A stretch of 64,000 nt of DNA, from assembly GCF_041928815.1 (NCBI RefSeq), contig NZ_JBHFEI010000005.1:62001-126000 (forward strand). The letters are read 5' to 3'. Of this stretch, positions 17,744-27,258 are shown piece by piece; within the stretch, counting starts at the first letter, position 1; each line of letters starts with the position of its first letter. Made by a program: the position numbers and the translations under genes. Under the pieces are notes generated by a model that was given only the letters and a program-made list of their open reading frames with translations, did not search any database and was not told where the DNA came from. The DNA comes from JBHFEI01 sp041928815. GTDB taxonomy: Bacteria; Pseudomonadota; Alphaproteobacteria; Rhizobiales; Rhizobiaceae.

Positions 17744-18250
17744 TCAGTCCCAGACGTAGCCGATCTTGCGCAGGCTGCGGCCCTCGAAATCCTCCATGCC
17801 CTCGGCGATGTCGCGGCCCCCGGCACCGCGGAAGAACCGGTCGGCATTGAGACTGTCCTCGAGGCACCAGACGACGAGGCCGCGGCATCCGAGCGACTTC
17901 AGCAGGCTTTTCGCCTCGCCGAAGAGCAGGCGGCCGAAGCCGAGGCCCTGATATTCTGGCCGCAGGTAAAGCTCGTAGACCTCGCCTTCCTGCGGCAGGG
18001 CACGGGCGCGGTTGAGGCCGAGCGTGGCATAGCCGGCAATGGTGCCGGCGACATCGAGAACGAGGAGCGTCGCGGGACCGCCGGCCGCCTTGCGCCACCA
18101 GGCCTCGTTGCGGCGCTCGATCATCTGGATCAGCGGGCGGTGCGGGATGAGGCCGGCATAGGCCTGCCGCCACGCGGCGCGATGAACCCCGGAGATCGCC
18201 GCGGCGTCACGGGCTTCCCCCCGCCGGATTTCGATGGTGACTGTCTTCAT
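17744..18250 (-). CDS. GNAT family N-acetyltransferase
   Basis: A 168-aa acetyltransferase of the GNAT fold. The acetyl-CoA loop is YQGLGFGRLLFGEAKSLL, following the LYLRPE strand. GHAR-type N-terminal residues (ISGVHRAAWRQAYAGLIP) resemble RimI/YnaD-like members. Substrate unknown. It lies between ppa and typA on the same strand and has a separate transcript by spacing. Confidence 0.88.
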   Translation of the reverse strand: MKTVTIEIRRGEARDAAAISGVHRAAWRQAYAGLIPHRPLIQMIERRNEAWWRKAAGGPATLLVLDVAGTIAGYATLGLNRARALPQEGEVYELYLRPEYQGLGFGRLLFGEAKSLLKSLGCRGLVVWCLEDSLNADRFFRGAGGRDIAEGMEDFEGRSLRKIGYVWD

Positions 18251-18381
18251 GACGCACTCTGACCATGTCCCGCATCCGGCTTACGGATGCCCGATCGAAG
18301 GACCGCGACCGGACCTTCGCCCATGGGCAAAGTTAACGCATTCTTAACGCTTTCAGCAACCGGCAAAGAGATGCGGCGCAC

Positions 18382-18405
18382 AAAAAACCCCGGATCGCTC
18401 CGGGG
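18382..18405 (-). terminator. intrinsic terminator of typA
   Basis: Minus-strand hairpin CCCCGGA / TCCGGGG with a 4-base loop followed by six T residues, 26 bp after the typA stop. Confidence 0.88.
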
Positions 18406-18431
18406 TTCCTCGTTGTCGCCACGGGCCCTCG

Positions 18432-20258
18432 TCAGGCCGCGCCGGCAGTGCGGGCCTTTTCGAAACGCTTGCGGTCGTTCGGGTCGAGATAGAGCTTGCG
18501 CAGACGGATCGACTTCGGCGTCACTTCCATCAGTTCGTCGTCCTGGATCCAGGACAGCGCCCGGTCGAGCGTCATGCGGATCGGCGGCGTCAGCTTGACG
18601 GCCTCGTCCTTGCCGGCGGCGCGGATGTTGGTCAGCTGCTTGCCCTTCAGCACGTTGACCTCGAGGTCGTTGTCTCTGCTGTGGATGCCGATGATCATGC
18701 CCTGATAGACCTTCTCGCCCGGCTCGATGATCATCGGGCCGCGGTCCTCGAGGTTGAACATGGCATAGGCGACGGCCTCGCCGGCGCCGTTGGCGAGCAG
18801 CACGCCATTGACGCGACCGCCGATGGCGCCCTTGTAGGGCTGGTAATCGTGGAACAGCCGGTTCATCACCGCCGTGCCGCGCGTGTCGGTCAGAAGCTCC
18901 GACTGGTAGCCGATCAGGCCGCGCGTCGGCGCGTAGAAGCGCAGGCGCTGGCGGCTGCCGCCCGACGGCCTGAGCTCGACCATCTCGGCCTTGCGCTCGG
19001 ACATCTTCTGCACGACGACGCCGGAATGCTCCTCGTCGACGTCGATGACGACCTCCTCGATCGGCTCCATCAGCGTGCCGGTCGCGTCCTTTTCCATGAC
19101 GACGCGCGGGCGCGAGACGGCGAGCTCGAAGCCTTCCCGGCGCATGGTCTCGATCAGCACGGCGAGCTGCAGCTCGCCGCGGCCGGAGACGAAGAAGGAA
19201 TCCTTGCCCTCGGCCTCCTCGATCTTCAGCGCGACATTGCCCTCGGCTTCCTTGAACAGACGGTCGCGGATGACGCGGCTCGTCACCTTGTCGCCCTCGG
19301 TGCCGGCGAGCGGGCTGTCATTGACGATGAAGGACATGGTCACGGTCGGCGGGTCGATCGGCTGGGCCGTCATCGCCTCGCTCACCGAGGGATCGCAGAA
19401 CGTGTCGGCGACCGTGCCCTTGGACAGCCCGGCGATCGCGACGATGTCACCCGCATGGGCCTCTTCGATCGACGTGCGCTCGATGCCGCGGAAGGCGAGG
19501 ATCTTCGAGATGCGCCCGTTCTCGATCAGCCTACCGTCCTGGCCGAGCACCTTGACCGACTGGTTCGGCTTGATCGAGCCCGACGCGATCCGGCCGGTGA
19601 TGATGCGGCCGAGGAAGGGGTTGGCCTCGAGGATGGTGCCGATCATGCGGAACGGGCCCTCCTCGACGGTCGGCTCGGGAACATGCGTCAGCACGAGATC
19701 GAGCAGCGGCGCCAGACCCTGATCCTTCGGGCCTTCCGGATTGACGTTCATCCAGCCGTCGCGGCCCGAGCCGTAGAGGATCGGGAAGTCGAGCTGCTCG
19801 TCGGTGGCGTCGAGATTGGCGAAGAGGTCGAAGACCTCGTTGATGACCTCCTCGTGGCGGCCGTCCGGGCGGTCGATCTTGTTGATCGCGACGATCGGCT
19901 TCAGGCCGACCTTCAGCGCTTTGGAGACGACGAACTTGGTCTGCGGCATCGGGCCTTCGGAACTGTCGACGAGGACGATGGCGCCGTCGACCATCGACAG
20001 GATGCGCTCGACCTCGCCGCCGAAATCGGCGTGGCCGGGCGTGTCGACGATGTTGATGCGCACGCCCTTCCACTCGACCGACGTCGCCTTGGCGAGGATG
20101 GTGATGCCGCGTTCCTTTTCGAGGTCGTTCGAATCCATCACGCGCTCGGCGACGCGCTGGTTCTCGCGGAACGAGCCGGACTGTTTCAGGAGCTCGTCGA
20201 CGAGGGTCGTTTTCCCATGGTCGACGTGCGCGATGATCGCGATATTGCGGAGTGCCAT
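18432..20258 (-). CDS. typA: translational GTPase TypA/BipA
   Basis: A 608-aa ribosome-associated GTPase involved in 50S assembly and stress or low-temperature growth. It begins MALRNIAIIAHVDHGKTTL, with the G1 P-loop. DTPGHADFGGEVER (G3) and NKIDRP (G4) are present, as are the EF-G-like domains and the TypA-specific C-terminal domain (HSRDNDLEVNVLKGKQLTNI). An upstream in-frame start would add 17 residues not found in the family. Confidence 0.98.
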   Translation of the reverse strand: MALRNIAIIAHVDHGKTTLVDELLKQSGSFRENQRVAERVMDSNDLEKERGITILAKATSVEWKGVRINIVDTPGHADFGGEVERILSMVDGAIVLVDSSEGPMPQTKFVVSKALKVGLKPIVAINKIDRPDGRHEEVINEVFDLFANLDATDEQLDFPILYGSGRDGWMNVNPEGPKDQGLAPLLDLVLTHVPEPTVEEGPFRMIGTILEANPFLGRIITGRIASGSIKPNQSVKVLGQDGRLIENGRISKILAFRGIERTSIEEAHAGDIVAIAGLSKGTVADTFCDPSVSEAMTAQPIDPPTVTMSFIVNDSPLAGTEGDKVTSRVIRDRLFKEAEGNVALKIEEAEGKDSFFVSGRGELQLAVLIETMRREGFELAVSRPRVVMEKDATGTLMEPIEEVVIDVDEEHSGVVVQKMSERKAEMVELRPSGGSRQRLRFYAPTRGLIGYQSELLTDTRGTAVMNRLFHDYQPYKGAIGGRVNGVLLANGAGEAVAYAMFNLEDRGPMIIEPGEKVYQGMIIGIHSRDNDLEVNVLKGKQLTNIRAAGKDEAVKLTPPIRMTLDRALSWIQDDELMEVTPKSIRLRKLYLDPNDRKRFEKARTAGAA

Positions 20259-20388
20259 GTTCTGATCTCTGAGGCTGGGGGCGCAACATCGGGGACGCGC
20301 CACGTTCATTTGGCGCGCTCATATCCTGTTTTTCGCGTTCGCGAAAGAGGGGCGCCGGTATTGCAGCCATGCGCGGCCGACACGCCGC

Positions 20389-21954
20389 TCATCCAGTCAC
20401 CACGGGATCGAGCACGACGCGCCACAATTCGCGGTCGTCGCGGTCCATCAGGCGCACGGTCATCTGCCGGCTCTGGCCATCGATGTCGACGAGGCCGAAG
20501 AACTGCAGGCCGGCGGAGGGCGGCAGGTTCTGGTCGATGCCGGTGCCGGCCGCCTTGATGAAACGCACCTCGGGACCGAAGGTCCTGTCGAGCGGCTTCG
20601 GCCCATAGGTGCCCGAATGGAGCGGGCCGGAGACGAATTCCCAGAAGGGCAGGAAATCCTTGAACGCCGCGCGCGACGGATCGTAGTGGTGCGCCGCGGT
20701 ATAGTGCACGTCGGCCGTCAGCCAGACGATGTTGTTGACCGCGTTGTCGCGGAGGAAGCGGAAGATCTCCGCGAACTCGCCCTCGCGTCCCTTCGGCGGC
20801 CCGTCGTCGCCGTTCGCGATCGCGTCGCTGCCCGTCTTCGAGGCGTAGTCGTCCCAGACGACGAGGCCGATCGGCATGTCGCAGGCGATCACCTTCCAGG
20901 TGGCGCGCGAGGCGGCGAGCTCCCGCTTCAGCCAGGCCGCCTGCCGCCAGCCGAGGATGCCGGCGCCGCCATCCGCCTGGTTGGGGTCGCGATAGGAGCG
21001 CAGGTCGACGAAGAAGACGTCGAGCAGCGGCCCGTAGACGATCTTGCGGAAGATGCGGCCGGGCTGCGTCTCGAAGGGGCGGACCGGCGTCATCTCCCTG
21101 AACGCCTGCAGCGCCCGCCGGGCATAGACGGAGACGTCCTTTTCCGGGTAGCGCGGATCGCCGGAAAGGTCGGTCGAGGCGGACCAGTTGTTCATCACCT
21201 CGTGGTCGTCCCACTGGTAGAAGATCGGGCAGGCGGCGTTGAAGGCGCGGACATGATCGTCGAGGAGGTTGTAAGCCCACTGGCCGCGATACTCATTCAG
21301 CGTGCGGGCGACATCGCGCTTTTCCGGGGTGACGATGCGGTTTTTCCAGAGCGTGCCGTCGCGAAGCGTGATCTCGTCGGGGATCGGATTGTCGGCGTAG
21401 ACCGTGTCGCCGGAATGGATGAAGAAATCCGGCGCATGGATCGCCATCGTCGCATAGGTCTTCATCCCGACGTCGTCGATGCCCCAGCCCTGTCCCGCCG
21501 TGTCGCCCGACCAGGCGAAGCGCAGCGAACGGCGCCGGAACGGCGCGGTGCGGAACCGGCCGACGATCGGCTCGGAGACCCTGTTGACGTCTGAGAGGTC
21601 GGTCGCGGTGAAGCGGTAGAAGATCTCCTGGTCCGGCAGGAGATCGGCCAGGAGATGTTTCGCCGTGCAGTTCGAGCCCGGCAGGGCATTCAGTTCGGCG
21701 ACGCGGACAGGGTCGCCGAAGGCGCCGGTGGTCGAATAGTCGAGCGCGATGCGGCAGGGGCGGTCGACCTGCGTCCAGACCATGCCCGAGGCCGTGTCGA
21801 CATCGCCGGACTGGACGCCATGCAGGAAATGCGGCCTGCGGCTCTGGAGATAAAAGGGCGCGGCGAGCTTCGCCGTCGCCGCCAGGCCGATCGCGCCGGA
21901 CGACAGAAGAAAGGACCGGCGGCTCAGTCCCGCCTGTGTTGCGGCATCGTCCAT
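20389..21954 (-). CDS. phoD: alkaline phosphatase D family phosphodiesterase/phosphatase
   Basis: A 521-aa secreted PhoD-type enzyme. A twin-arginine signal SRRSFLLSSGAIGLAATAKL occupies the N-terminus. A PhoD N-terminal domain (GVQSGDVDTASGMVWTQVDRP) is followed by the metallophosphatase domain. Metal-site segments include AWSGDTAGQG, IHSGDTVYADN and FYQWDDHEVMNN, and LTADVHYTAAHHYDP is also present. It likely hydrolyses phosphodiesters in the periplasm using Ca and Fe. No Pho box was recognised by eye in the upstream 130 bp. Confidence 0.94.
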   Translation of the reverse strand: MDDAATQAGLSRRSFLLSSGAIGLAATAKLAAPFYLQSRRPHFLHGVQSGDVDTASGMVWTQVDRPCRIALDYSTTGAFGDPVRVAELNALPGSNCTAKHLLADLLPDQEIFYRFTATDLSDVNRVSEPIVGRFRTAPFRRRSLRFAWSGDTAGQGWGIDDVGMKTYATMAIHAPDFFIHSGDTVYADNPIPDEITLRDGTLWKNRIVTPEKRDVARTLNEYRGQWAYNLLDDHVRAFNAACPIFYQWDDHEVMNNWSASTDLSGDPRYPEKDVSVYARRALQAFREMTPVRPFETQPGRIFRKIVYGPLLDVFFVDLRSYRDPNQADGGAGILGWRQAAWLKRELAASRATWKVIACDMPIGLVVWDDYASKTGSDAIANGDDGPPKGREGEFAEIFRFLRDNAVNNIVWLTADVHYTAAHHYDPSRAAFKDFLPFWEFVSGPLHSGTYGPKPLDRTFGPEVRFIKAAGTGIDQNLPPSAGLQFFGLVDIDGQSRQMTVRLMDRDDRELWRVVLDPVVTG

Positions 21955-22088
21955 GGATCGCTCCCACGCTGGTCGCGAGCCGCCGTCAGACGGTGCGCGT
22001 GGAAGCGACCTTTTGTCATCCGCGTGTCAGCGCGGTTGCAGATCCATGACGGTCCGTCGAAATTTCTGCGACGGGAGGATGACGATCC

Positions 22089-24140
22089 TCACGCGGCAAG
22101 CCCCCTCTTCGCCAGCATGGCCTCCGGGCTCGGCAGTTTGCCCCGGAAGGCGCGATAGGCCTCCTCGGGATCGATCGAGCCGCCGACGGAATAGATATTG
22201 TCCTTGAGCCGCTTCGCCATGCGGCCGTCGAAGGCGTCGCCGGTCTCCTCGAAGGCGGCGAAGGCGTCGGCATCGAGCACCTCCGACCACATGTAGGAAT
22301 AGTAGCCGGCCGAATAGCCGTCGCCGGCAAAGACGTGCTGGAAGTGCGGCGTCGCATGGCGCATCACCAGCGACGGCGGCATGCCGATCCCGGCGAGCAC
22401 CTCCGCCTGCACCGCCATCGGATCCTCGACGGGACCCCGCGTGTGAAAGGCCATGTCGACGAGGGCGGAGGAGGTGAATTCGACCGTGTTGAAGCCGGCA
22501 TTGAAGGTGCGGGCCGAGAGCAGCTTGTCGAGCAGGTCCTTCGGCAGCGGCGCGCCGGTCTCGACATGGACCGCATAAGTCGAGAGGATGTCGGGCACCG
22601 TCAGCCAATGCTCGTAGAGCTGCGACGGCAGTTCGACGAAATCGCGCGACACGCCGGTGCCGGAAACCGAGGGATAGGTGACGTTCGACAGCATGCCGTG
22701 CAGCGCATGGCCGAATTCGTGAAAGAGCGTGCGCGCGTCGTCGAGCGAGAGCAGCGACGGCTTGCCCTCGGCCGGTTTGGCGAAGTTGCAGACATTGTAG
22801 ATGATCGGCAGCTCGCCCTTCGTGCCGTTCGGCAGCGGCAGCCTGTGCTGCGACTGGAAGGAACTCATCCAGGCGCCCGACCGTTTCGAGGAGCGGGCGA
22901 AATAGTCGCCGAGGAACATGGCGACGAGCGTGCCGTCCTCGTCGCGGATGTCGAAGACGCGCACGTCCGGATGGTAGGCGGTCACCCCCTTGCGTTCGAT
23001 GGCGACGATGCCGAACAGGCGCCTCGCCACCTCGAAACAGGCCTCGATCATCCGGTCGAGCTGGAAATAGGGCTTCACCTCGCTCTCGGAGAAGGAGAAG
23101 CGCCGGGCGCGGATCTTCTCCGCATAGAAGCGCCAGTCCCAGGGCATGACGTCGTGGTTGCCACCCTCCTCGACGATCAGGGCGGCGATGTCGCCCTCCT
23201 CCTGCTTCGCGCGCACCAGCGCCCTGTCCCAGACCTGGCGAAGCAGGCCGTTCACCGCCTCCGGCGTCTTCGCCATGGTGTTGTCGAGCTTCAGCGCCGC
23301 ATAATTCTCGTAGCCGAGCAGGGCGGCCTTTTCGGAGCGCAGCGCCAGCGTCTCGCGGACGATGGCGCGATTGTCGGTCGGCCCGCCGGTCTGGCCGCGC
23401 GCCACCCAGGCCCGGAAAGCCTGCTCGCGCAGGTCGCGCCGGGCTGAGAAGGTGAGGAAGGGCTCGATGATCGAGCGGGAGAGGGTCACGACATAAGGCG
23501 CTTCGGCACCGCGATCCCGCGCCGCCGCCGCCATCGCCTCCTTCAGGAATTCCGGGATGCCGTCGAGATCGCGCCCCTCCTGAAGCGGCAGCGACCAGCC
23601 GCTCTCGTCGGCGAGCACGTTCTGGCCGAAATTCGCGCCGAGACCGGCAAGCCGCTCGTTGATCGCCGCCAGCCGCTCCTGCTCCTTCTTCGGCAGCTTC
23701 GCGCCCGACTTGACGAATCCCTTCCAGTGGCGCTCGAGAACGCGCATCTGCTCGAGGGTGAGGCCGAGTGCCTCACGCTCCTCCCAGAGCCGGTCGATGC
23801 GCGAGAACAGCGTCGCGTTCATGCCGATCCTCGAATAGTGCCGCGACAGTTTCGGGGCGATCTCGCGCTCGAGCATCTGGATCGTGTCGTTGGTGTGGGC
23901 ACCCGCCCTGTTCCAGAACAGCGCGGAGACGCGGGAAAGATCGTCGCCGGCAATTTCGAGCGCGACGATCGTGTTCTCGAAGCTCGGCTCCTCCTGGTTC
24001 ATGGCGATCGCATCGATCTCGCCGTCGTGGCGGCTGAGCGCGGCATCGAAGGCCGGGGCAAAATCGCCGTCGCCGACCCGGTCGAAACGCGGAAGCCCGT
24101 TCGGACCGCTCCAGTCCGTCAGCGCAGGGTTGAGGGTCAT
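22089..24140 (-). CDS. dcp: M3 family metallopeptidase (peptidyl-dipeptidase Dcp-like)
   Basis: A 683-aa zinc oligopeptidase. The HExxH motif is within LFHEFGHALHGML. Substrate-loop and C-terminal segments GYSAGYYSYMWSEVLDADAF and MPWDWRFYAEKIR resemble Dcp more than oligopeptidase A. No signal peptide, so it is cytosolic peptide recycling. The ATG giving MTLNPALTDWSGPNGLPRF is chosen; an upstream frame extension is non-homologous. Confidence 0.93.
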   Translation of the reverse strand: MTLNPALTDWSGPNGLPRFDRVGDGDFAPAFDAALSRHDGEIDAIAMNQEEPSFENTIVALEIAGDDLSRVSALFWNRAGAHTNDTIQMLEREIAPKLSRHYSRIGMNATLFSRIDRLWEEREALGLTLEQMRVLERHWKGFVKSGAKLPKKEQERLAAINERLAGLGANFGQNVLADESGWSLPLQEGRDLDGIPEFLKEAMAAAARDRGAEAPYVVTLSRSIIEPFLTFSARRDLREQAFRAWVARGQTGGPTDNRAIVRETLALRSEKAALLGYENYAALKLDNTMAKTPEAVNGLLRQVWDRALVRAKQEEGDIAALIVEEGGNHDVMPWDWRFYAEKIRARRFSFSESEVKPYFQLDRMIEACFEVARRLFGIVAIERKGVTAYHPDVRVFDIRDEDGTLVAMFLGDYFARSSKRSGAWMSSFQSQHRLPLPNGTKGELPIIYNVCNFAKPAEGKPSLLSLDDARTLFHEFGHALHGMLSNVTYPSVSGTGVSRDFVELPSQLYEHWLTVPDILSTYAVHVETGAPLPKDLLDKLLSARTFNAGFNTVEFTSSALVDMAFHTRGPVEDPMAVQAEVLAGIGMPPSLVMRHATPHFQHVFAGDGYSAGYYSYMWSEVLDADAFAAFEETGDAFDGRMAKRLKDNIYSVGGSIDPEEAYRAFRGKLPSPEAMLAKRGLAA

Positions 24141-24237
24141 CGCACAGTCCTTTCGAAAGTGTCCGCCTGAGGCGGGCGCGGCGGTCGTCCCGCCCGACAT
24201 GGCCCCTTGCCGCAGGCACGTCAAGGGTCGCCTCCGC

Positions 24238-24879
24238 TCAGGCGCGGCGCAGGTTCAGTAGCCCCGGCGCCGCATGCATGACCGCCTGCACGGCGAAGCC
24301 GATGAACAGTACGCCGGAGAGCCGCACGATCGCCCGTTCGTGCCGGCGGTAGAAGCGCCGGACGACCGAGGCGCCGATGACGCCGATCAGCAGGATGTCG
24401 GCGATGAGGAAGCCGAGAAAGGAGACGGCGAGCAGGGCCGGCAGCGCCTCGAAATCGAGCGCATTGGCGGAGCTTGCGAGAAGTGCGGTGAAGGTCGCGA
24501 GCGCGACCGGATAGCCCTTCGGATTGGTCAGCCCGAAGATCAGCCCGCGCCGGAGCGGCCTTTCCACCGCCATCAGCGGCCGGTCGCCGCCGCGCGGCTT
24601 GGCGCTCAACGCGGTCCAGCCGATCCAGGCGAGATAGAGGCCGCAGAAAAGGCCGAGGACATCGAAGACCAGGGTGCCGATTGACTTGGCGCCGATGATG
24701 GCGACGAGCGCCAGGGCCGACCAGACGGTGTCGCCGACGAGATGGCCGCCCATGAACAGGGCGCCGGCCTTGCGCCCCTGTCCGGCACCGATGCCGAGCA
24801 GCGCCAGGAAGGCGGGTCCCGGAATGAGAACGTAGAAGAGCGCGGCGAGAAAGGCGCCGATCAGCATGGCTTCGGTCAT
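24238..24879 (-). CDS. LysE family amino-acid/metabolite exporter
   Basis: A 213-aa membrane protein with about six hydrophobic segments. It begins MTEAMLIGAFLAALFYVLIPGP, the LysE/RhtB N-terminal signature with conserved Pro-Gly-Pro. GLTNPKGYP in the middle is the second family motif. It is an efflux transporter, substrate unknown. The ATG at 24879 has AGGGG 6 bases upstream; two earlier in-frame starts are worse placed. Confidence 0.9.
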   Translation of the reverse strand: MTEAMLIGAFLAALFYVLIPGPAFLALLGIGAGQGRKAGALFMGGHLVGDTVWSALALVAIIGAKSIGTLVFDVLGLFCGLYLAWIGWTALSAKPRGGDRPLMAVERPLRRGLIFGLTNPKGYPVALATFTALLASSANALDFEALPALLAVSFLGFLIADILLIGVIGASVVRRFYRRHERAIVRLSGVLFIGFAVQAVMHAAPGLLNLRRA

Positions 24880-25020
24880 GAGCATCCCCTGAAATGACCG
24901 GCCCATAAGGCGGCAAGTGCCGCGAAGGGTCAAGGCGGGGAATGTCGGGAATGCGGAAGCAGAGGCGGAGAGGGATGACGCGACACCGGCGGCCGAGGCC
25001 GCCGGTGCGCCTTTCGCCGG

Positions 25021-26946
25021 TCAGGCGAAGAGGTAGTCGCTTTCGGTCGGAGCGCCGGCATTCAGCAGCGTGATCGAGAAGTTTGCCGCGCCGTCATTGT
25101 CGGTATCGACGCGCAGGATCGTGTTCGCCCCGTCGGCGACCGTGGTGATGTCGCCGGCGTCGATGCCGAAGGCGCGAAGGTCGATCTTGTCGGCACCGGA
25201 CACGAAGTCGTTGATGCGGTCGTTGCCCGGCGCCGCCGAGAAGACGAAGACGTCGTTGCCCATGCCGCCGATCATCGAATCGTCGCCGGCACCGCCGTTC
25301 AGCACGTCGTTGCCGCCGCCGCCGACGAGGAAGTCGTTGCCCGTGCCGCCTGTGACCGTGTCATCGCCCATGCCGGCATTGATGTAGGAGGCGGTCGCCT
25401 TCATGCCCTCGTCGAAACTGTCATTGCCGGAGGTGCCGAGGCGGACCATGTCGAACTGGTCACCGCGCGCGACGCCGCTGACGAGATCGCGCACGTCGAA
25501 GGTGACGCCGGCAGCGGCGGCGGCGAAGCTGATGCCTTCGTCGTCATACCGGCCGATCGCGCCCGTCGGCATGTCGGCGCCGTCCTCCAACTGCAGCCGG
25601 ACGGCGAGGCCACCGTCCTGGTTCGCCATCATGCCCGCGTCGCGCGCGGTGCCGTTGCCCACTTCCGCGCTGGTGAAGCTGATGCGCACCTGTCCCGCCG
25701 GCGCGCTGACATTGACCCGGTCGTCGCCGGCGCCGAGATCGACCGTGTCGGCGCCGTCGGTGGCGAGGTTGACGACGGCGGTCTCGTTGCCAGCGCCGCC
25801 GGTGATTTTATCATTACCGCCGCCGCCGATGAACGTGTCGTCGCCGCCGCGGTTCGAAAGGACGTCGTCACCGGCGCCGCCGACCAGCACGTCCGTCTGG
25901 AAGCCGCCGACGATCGTGTCGTTGCCCATGCCGCCGTTGAGATAGTAGGACTGGTCGCGGACCGTGCCGAACAGCCGGTCGTCCGCCGTCGTGCCGAGCC
26001 GGACGATGTCGAACTGGTCGCCGCGCGCGACGCCGCTGACGAGATCGCGCACGTCGAAGGTGACGTCGCTGGTGGTCCGGAAGATGATGCCCTCGTCGTC
26101 GAAGCGGCTGACCGCACCGGTGAGGTTGCCATCGGCGTCCTCGGCCTGCAGCCTGACGGCATAGCCGCCGTCCTGGTTGGCCATCGTGCGGCCGTCGCGG
26201 GCGCTGCCATTGCCGACCTCGCCGCTCGTCAGCGTCACCCGCAGCTGCGTGCCCGCCGTCGCGCCGGAGACGATCACCGTATCGAGGCCGCCGCCGAGAT
26301 CGACGCGGTCGCTGCCGTCGGTGGCAATGTTGAAGAGCGCCGTGTCCATGCCGGCACCGGTGGTGATGACGTCGTTGCCGCGACCGCCGATGACGGTGTT
26401 GTCGCCGCCACGATCGGTGATCGTGTCGTTGCCGGCGCCGCCGACGAGGAAGTCGTCACCGAGCCCGGTGGCGATGCGGTCGTTGCCCTGCCCGCCATTG
26501 ATGTAATAATTCGTGTCGGCCGCGGTGCCGAACAGGCGGTCGCTGCCGATCGTGCCGAGACGGACGACGTCGAACTGGTCGCCGCGCCGGGCGCCGCTGA
26601 CGAGATCGCGCACGTCGAAGGTGGTGTTCTGGACGTTGCGGAACAGGACGCCCTCATCGTCGAAGCGGCTGACGGGGCCGGTGAGCGCGCCGGAGGCCCG
26701 CTCCGCCTGGACGCGCACGGCGAGGCCGCCGTCCTGGCCGTCCATCGTGTCGCTGTCCTCGGCATCGCCGTTGCCGACTTCGCTGCTGGTAAAGGTCAGC
26801 CGGACCTGACGGACGTCCGGTGCGGCATTCACGAGCACGGTGTCGTCACCGCGGCCGAGATCGACCTCGGCCGGCCGCGCATCCGGGATGAAGAGGGTGA
26901 AGACATCGTTGCGGGGCGTTCCGTATTCGCGCTTGGTCTCGGTCAT
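25021..26946 (-). CDS. RTX (hemolysin-type Ca-binding) protein with three tandem long modules
   Basis: A 641-aa protein with no N-terminal signal peptide, consistent with type I secretion. Three near-identical units of about 186 residues are visible. Each has a beta-rich core of about 95 residues (starts at 47, 234 and 419; shared blocks SEVGNG, QDGG-AVR, DDEG and TFDVRDLVSG-RGDQFD-VRLG) followed by GGxGxDxL-type calcium repeats (about 150-200, 337-390, 523-570). The C-terminus (571-641) resembles the serralysin-type secretion region and ends DYLFA. No protease or lipase domain is present. No secretion genes lie nearby. It is probably a surface or extracellular adhesin-like protein. Confidence 0.85.
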   Translation of the reverse strand: MTETKREYGTPRNDVFTLFIPDARPAEVDLGRGDDTVLVNAAPDVRQVRLTFTSSEVGNGDAEDSDTMDGQDGGLAVRVQAERASGALTGPVSRFDDEGVLFRNVQNTTFDVRDLVSGARRGDQFDVVRLGTIGSDRLFGTAADTNYYINGGQGNDRIATGLGDDFLVGGAGNDTITDRGGDNTVIGGRGNDVITTGAGMDTALFNIATDGSDRVDLGGGLDTVIVSGATAGTQLRVTLTSGEVGNGSARDGRTMANQDGGYAVRLQAEDADGNLTGAVSRFDDEGIIFRTTSDVTFDVRDLVSGVARGDQFDIVRLGTTADDRLFGTVRDQSYYLNGGMGNDTIVGGFQTDVLVGGAGDDVLSNRGGDDTFIGGGGNDKITGGAGNETAVVNLATDGADTVDLGAGDDRVNVSAPAGQVRISFTSAEVGNGTARDAGMMANQDGGLAVRLQLEDGADMPTGAIGRYDDEGISFAAAAAGVTFDVRDLVSGVARGDQFDMVRLGTSGNDSFDEGMKATASYINAGMGDDTVTGGTGNDFLVGGGGNDVLNGGAGDDSMIGGMGNDVFVFSAAPGNDRINDFVSGADKIDLRAFGIDAGDITTVADGANTILRVDTDNDGAANFSITLLNAGAPTESDYLFA

Positions 26947-27258
26947 CCGTCAAATCTCCCGTGATGCAACCCGCCTGCCGCCTCGCGTGCAGTGCAGCGT
27001 CGCCGTTTGCCTTGGTTTGGTGGCGGTTTCCCGCAGCAAGGCCAACGGCGAGGGGGAGGTTCGAGTTTCGTCGGGGATCGAAGGAAAGCGCGCCTTTACG
27101 TTCACGAACGGTCACGAAGGCGTGAGCGGAGGGGTTTTCCGGGCGAAGCGCCTTCTCGTCCATGCGGGCCAGTGCGGGAAGGACGATGACCCGGTGCTCG
27201 TCCCGCGATCACCGGAAGGCCCGAGGGCCGGAGGATCGTCCGCACCGCGCCGGATCGG
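26947..27258. other. intergenic region, RTX gene promoter side
   Basis: These 312 bp separate the RTX gene start from the ABC-F stop. No supported gene, terminator or RNA was recognised. It presumably holds the RTX promoter. The short frames within it lack ribosome-binding sites and family features. Confidence 0.5.

Noticed and set aside
18681..20558. 625-aa plus-strand frame
   Set aside because: Antisense to typA and part of phoD; no ribosome-binding site or homology.
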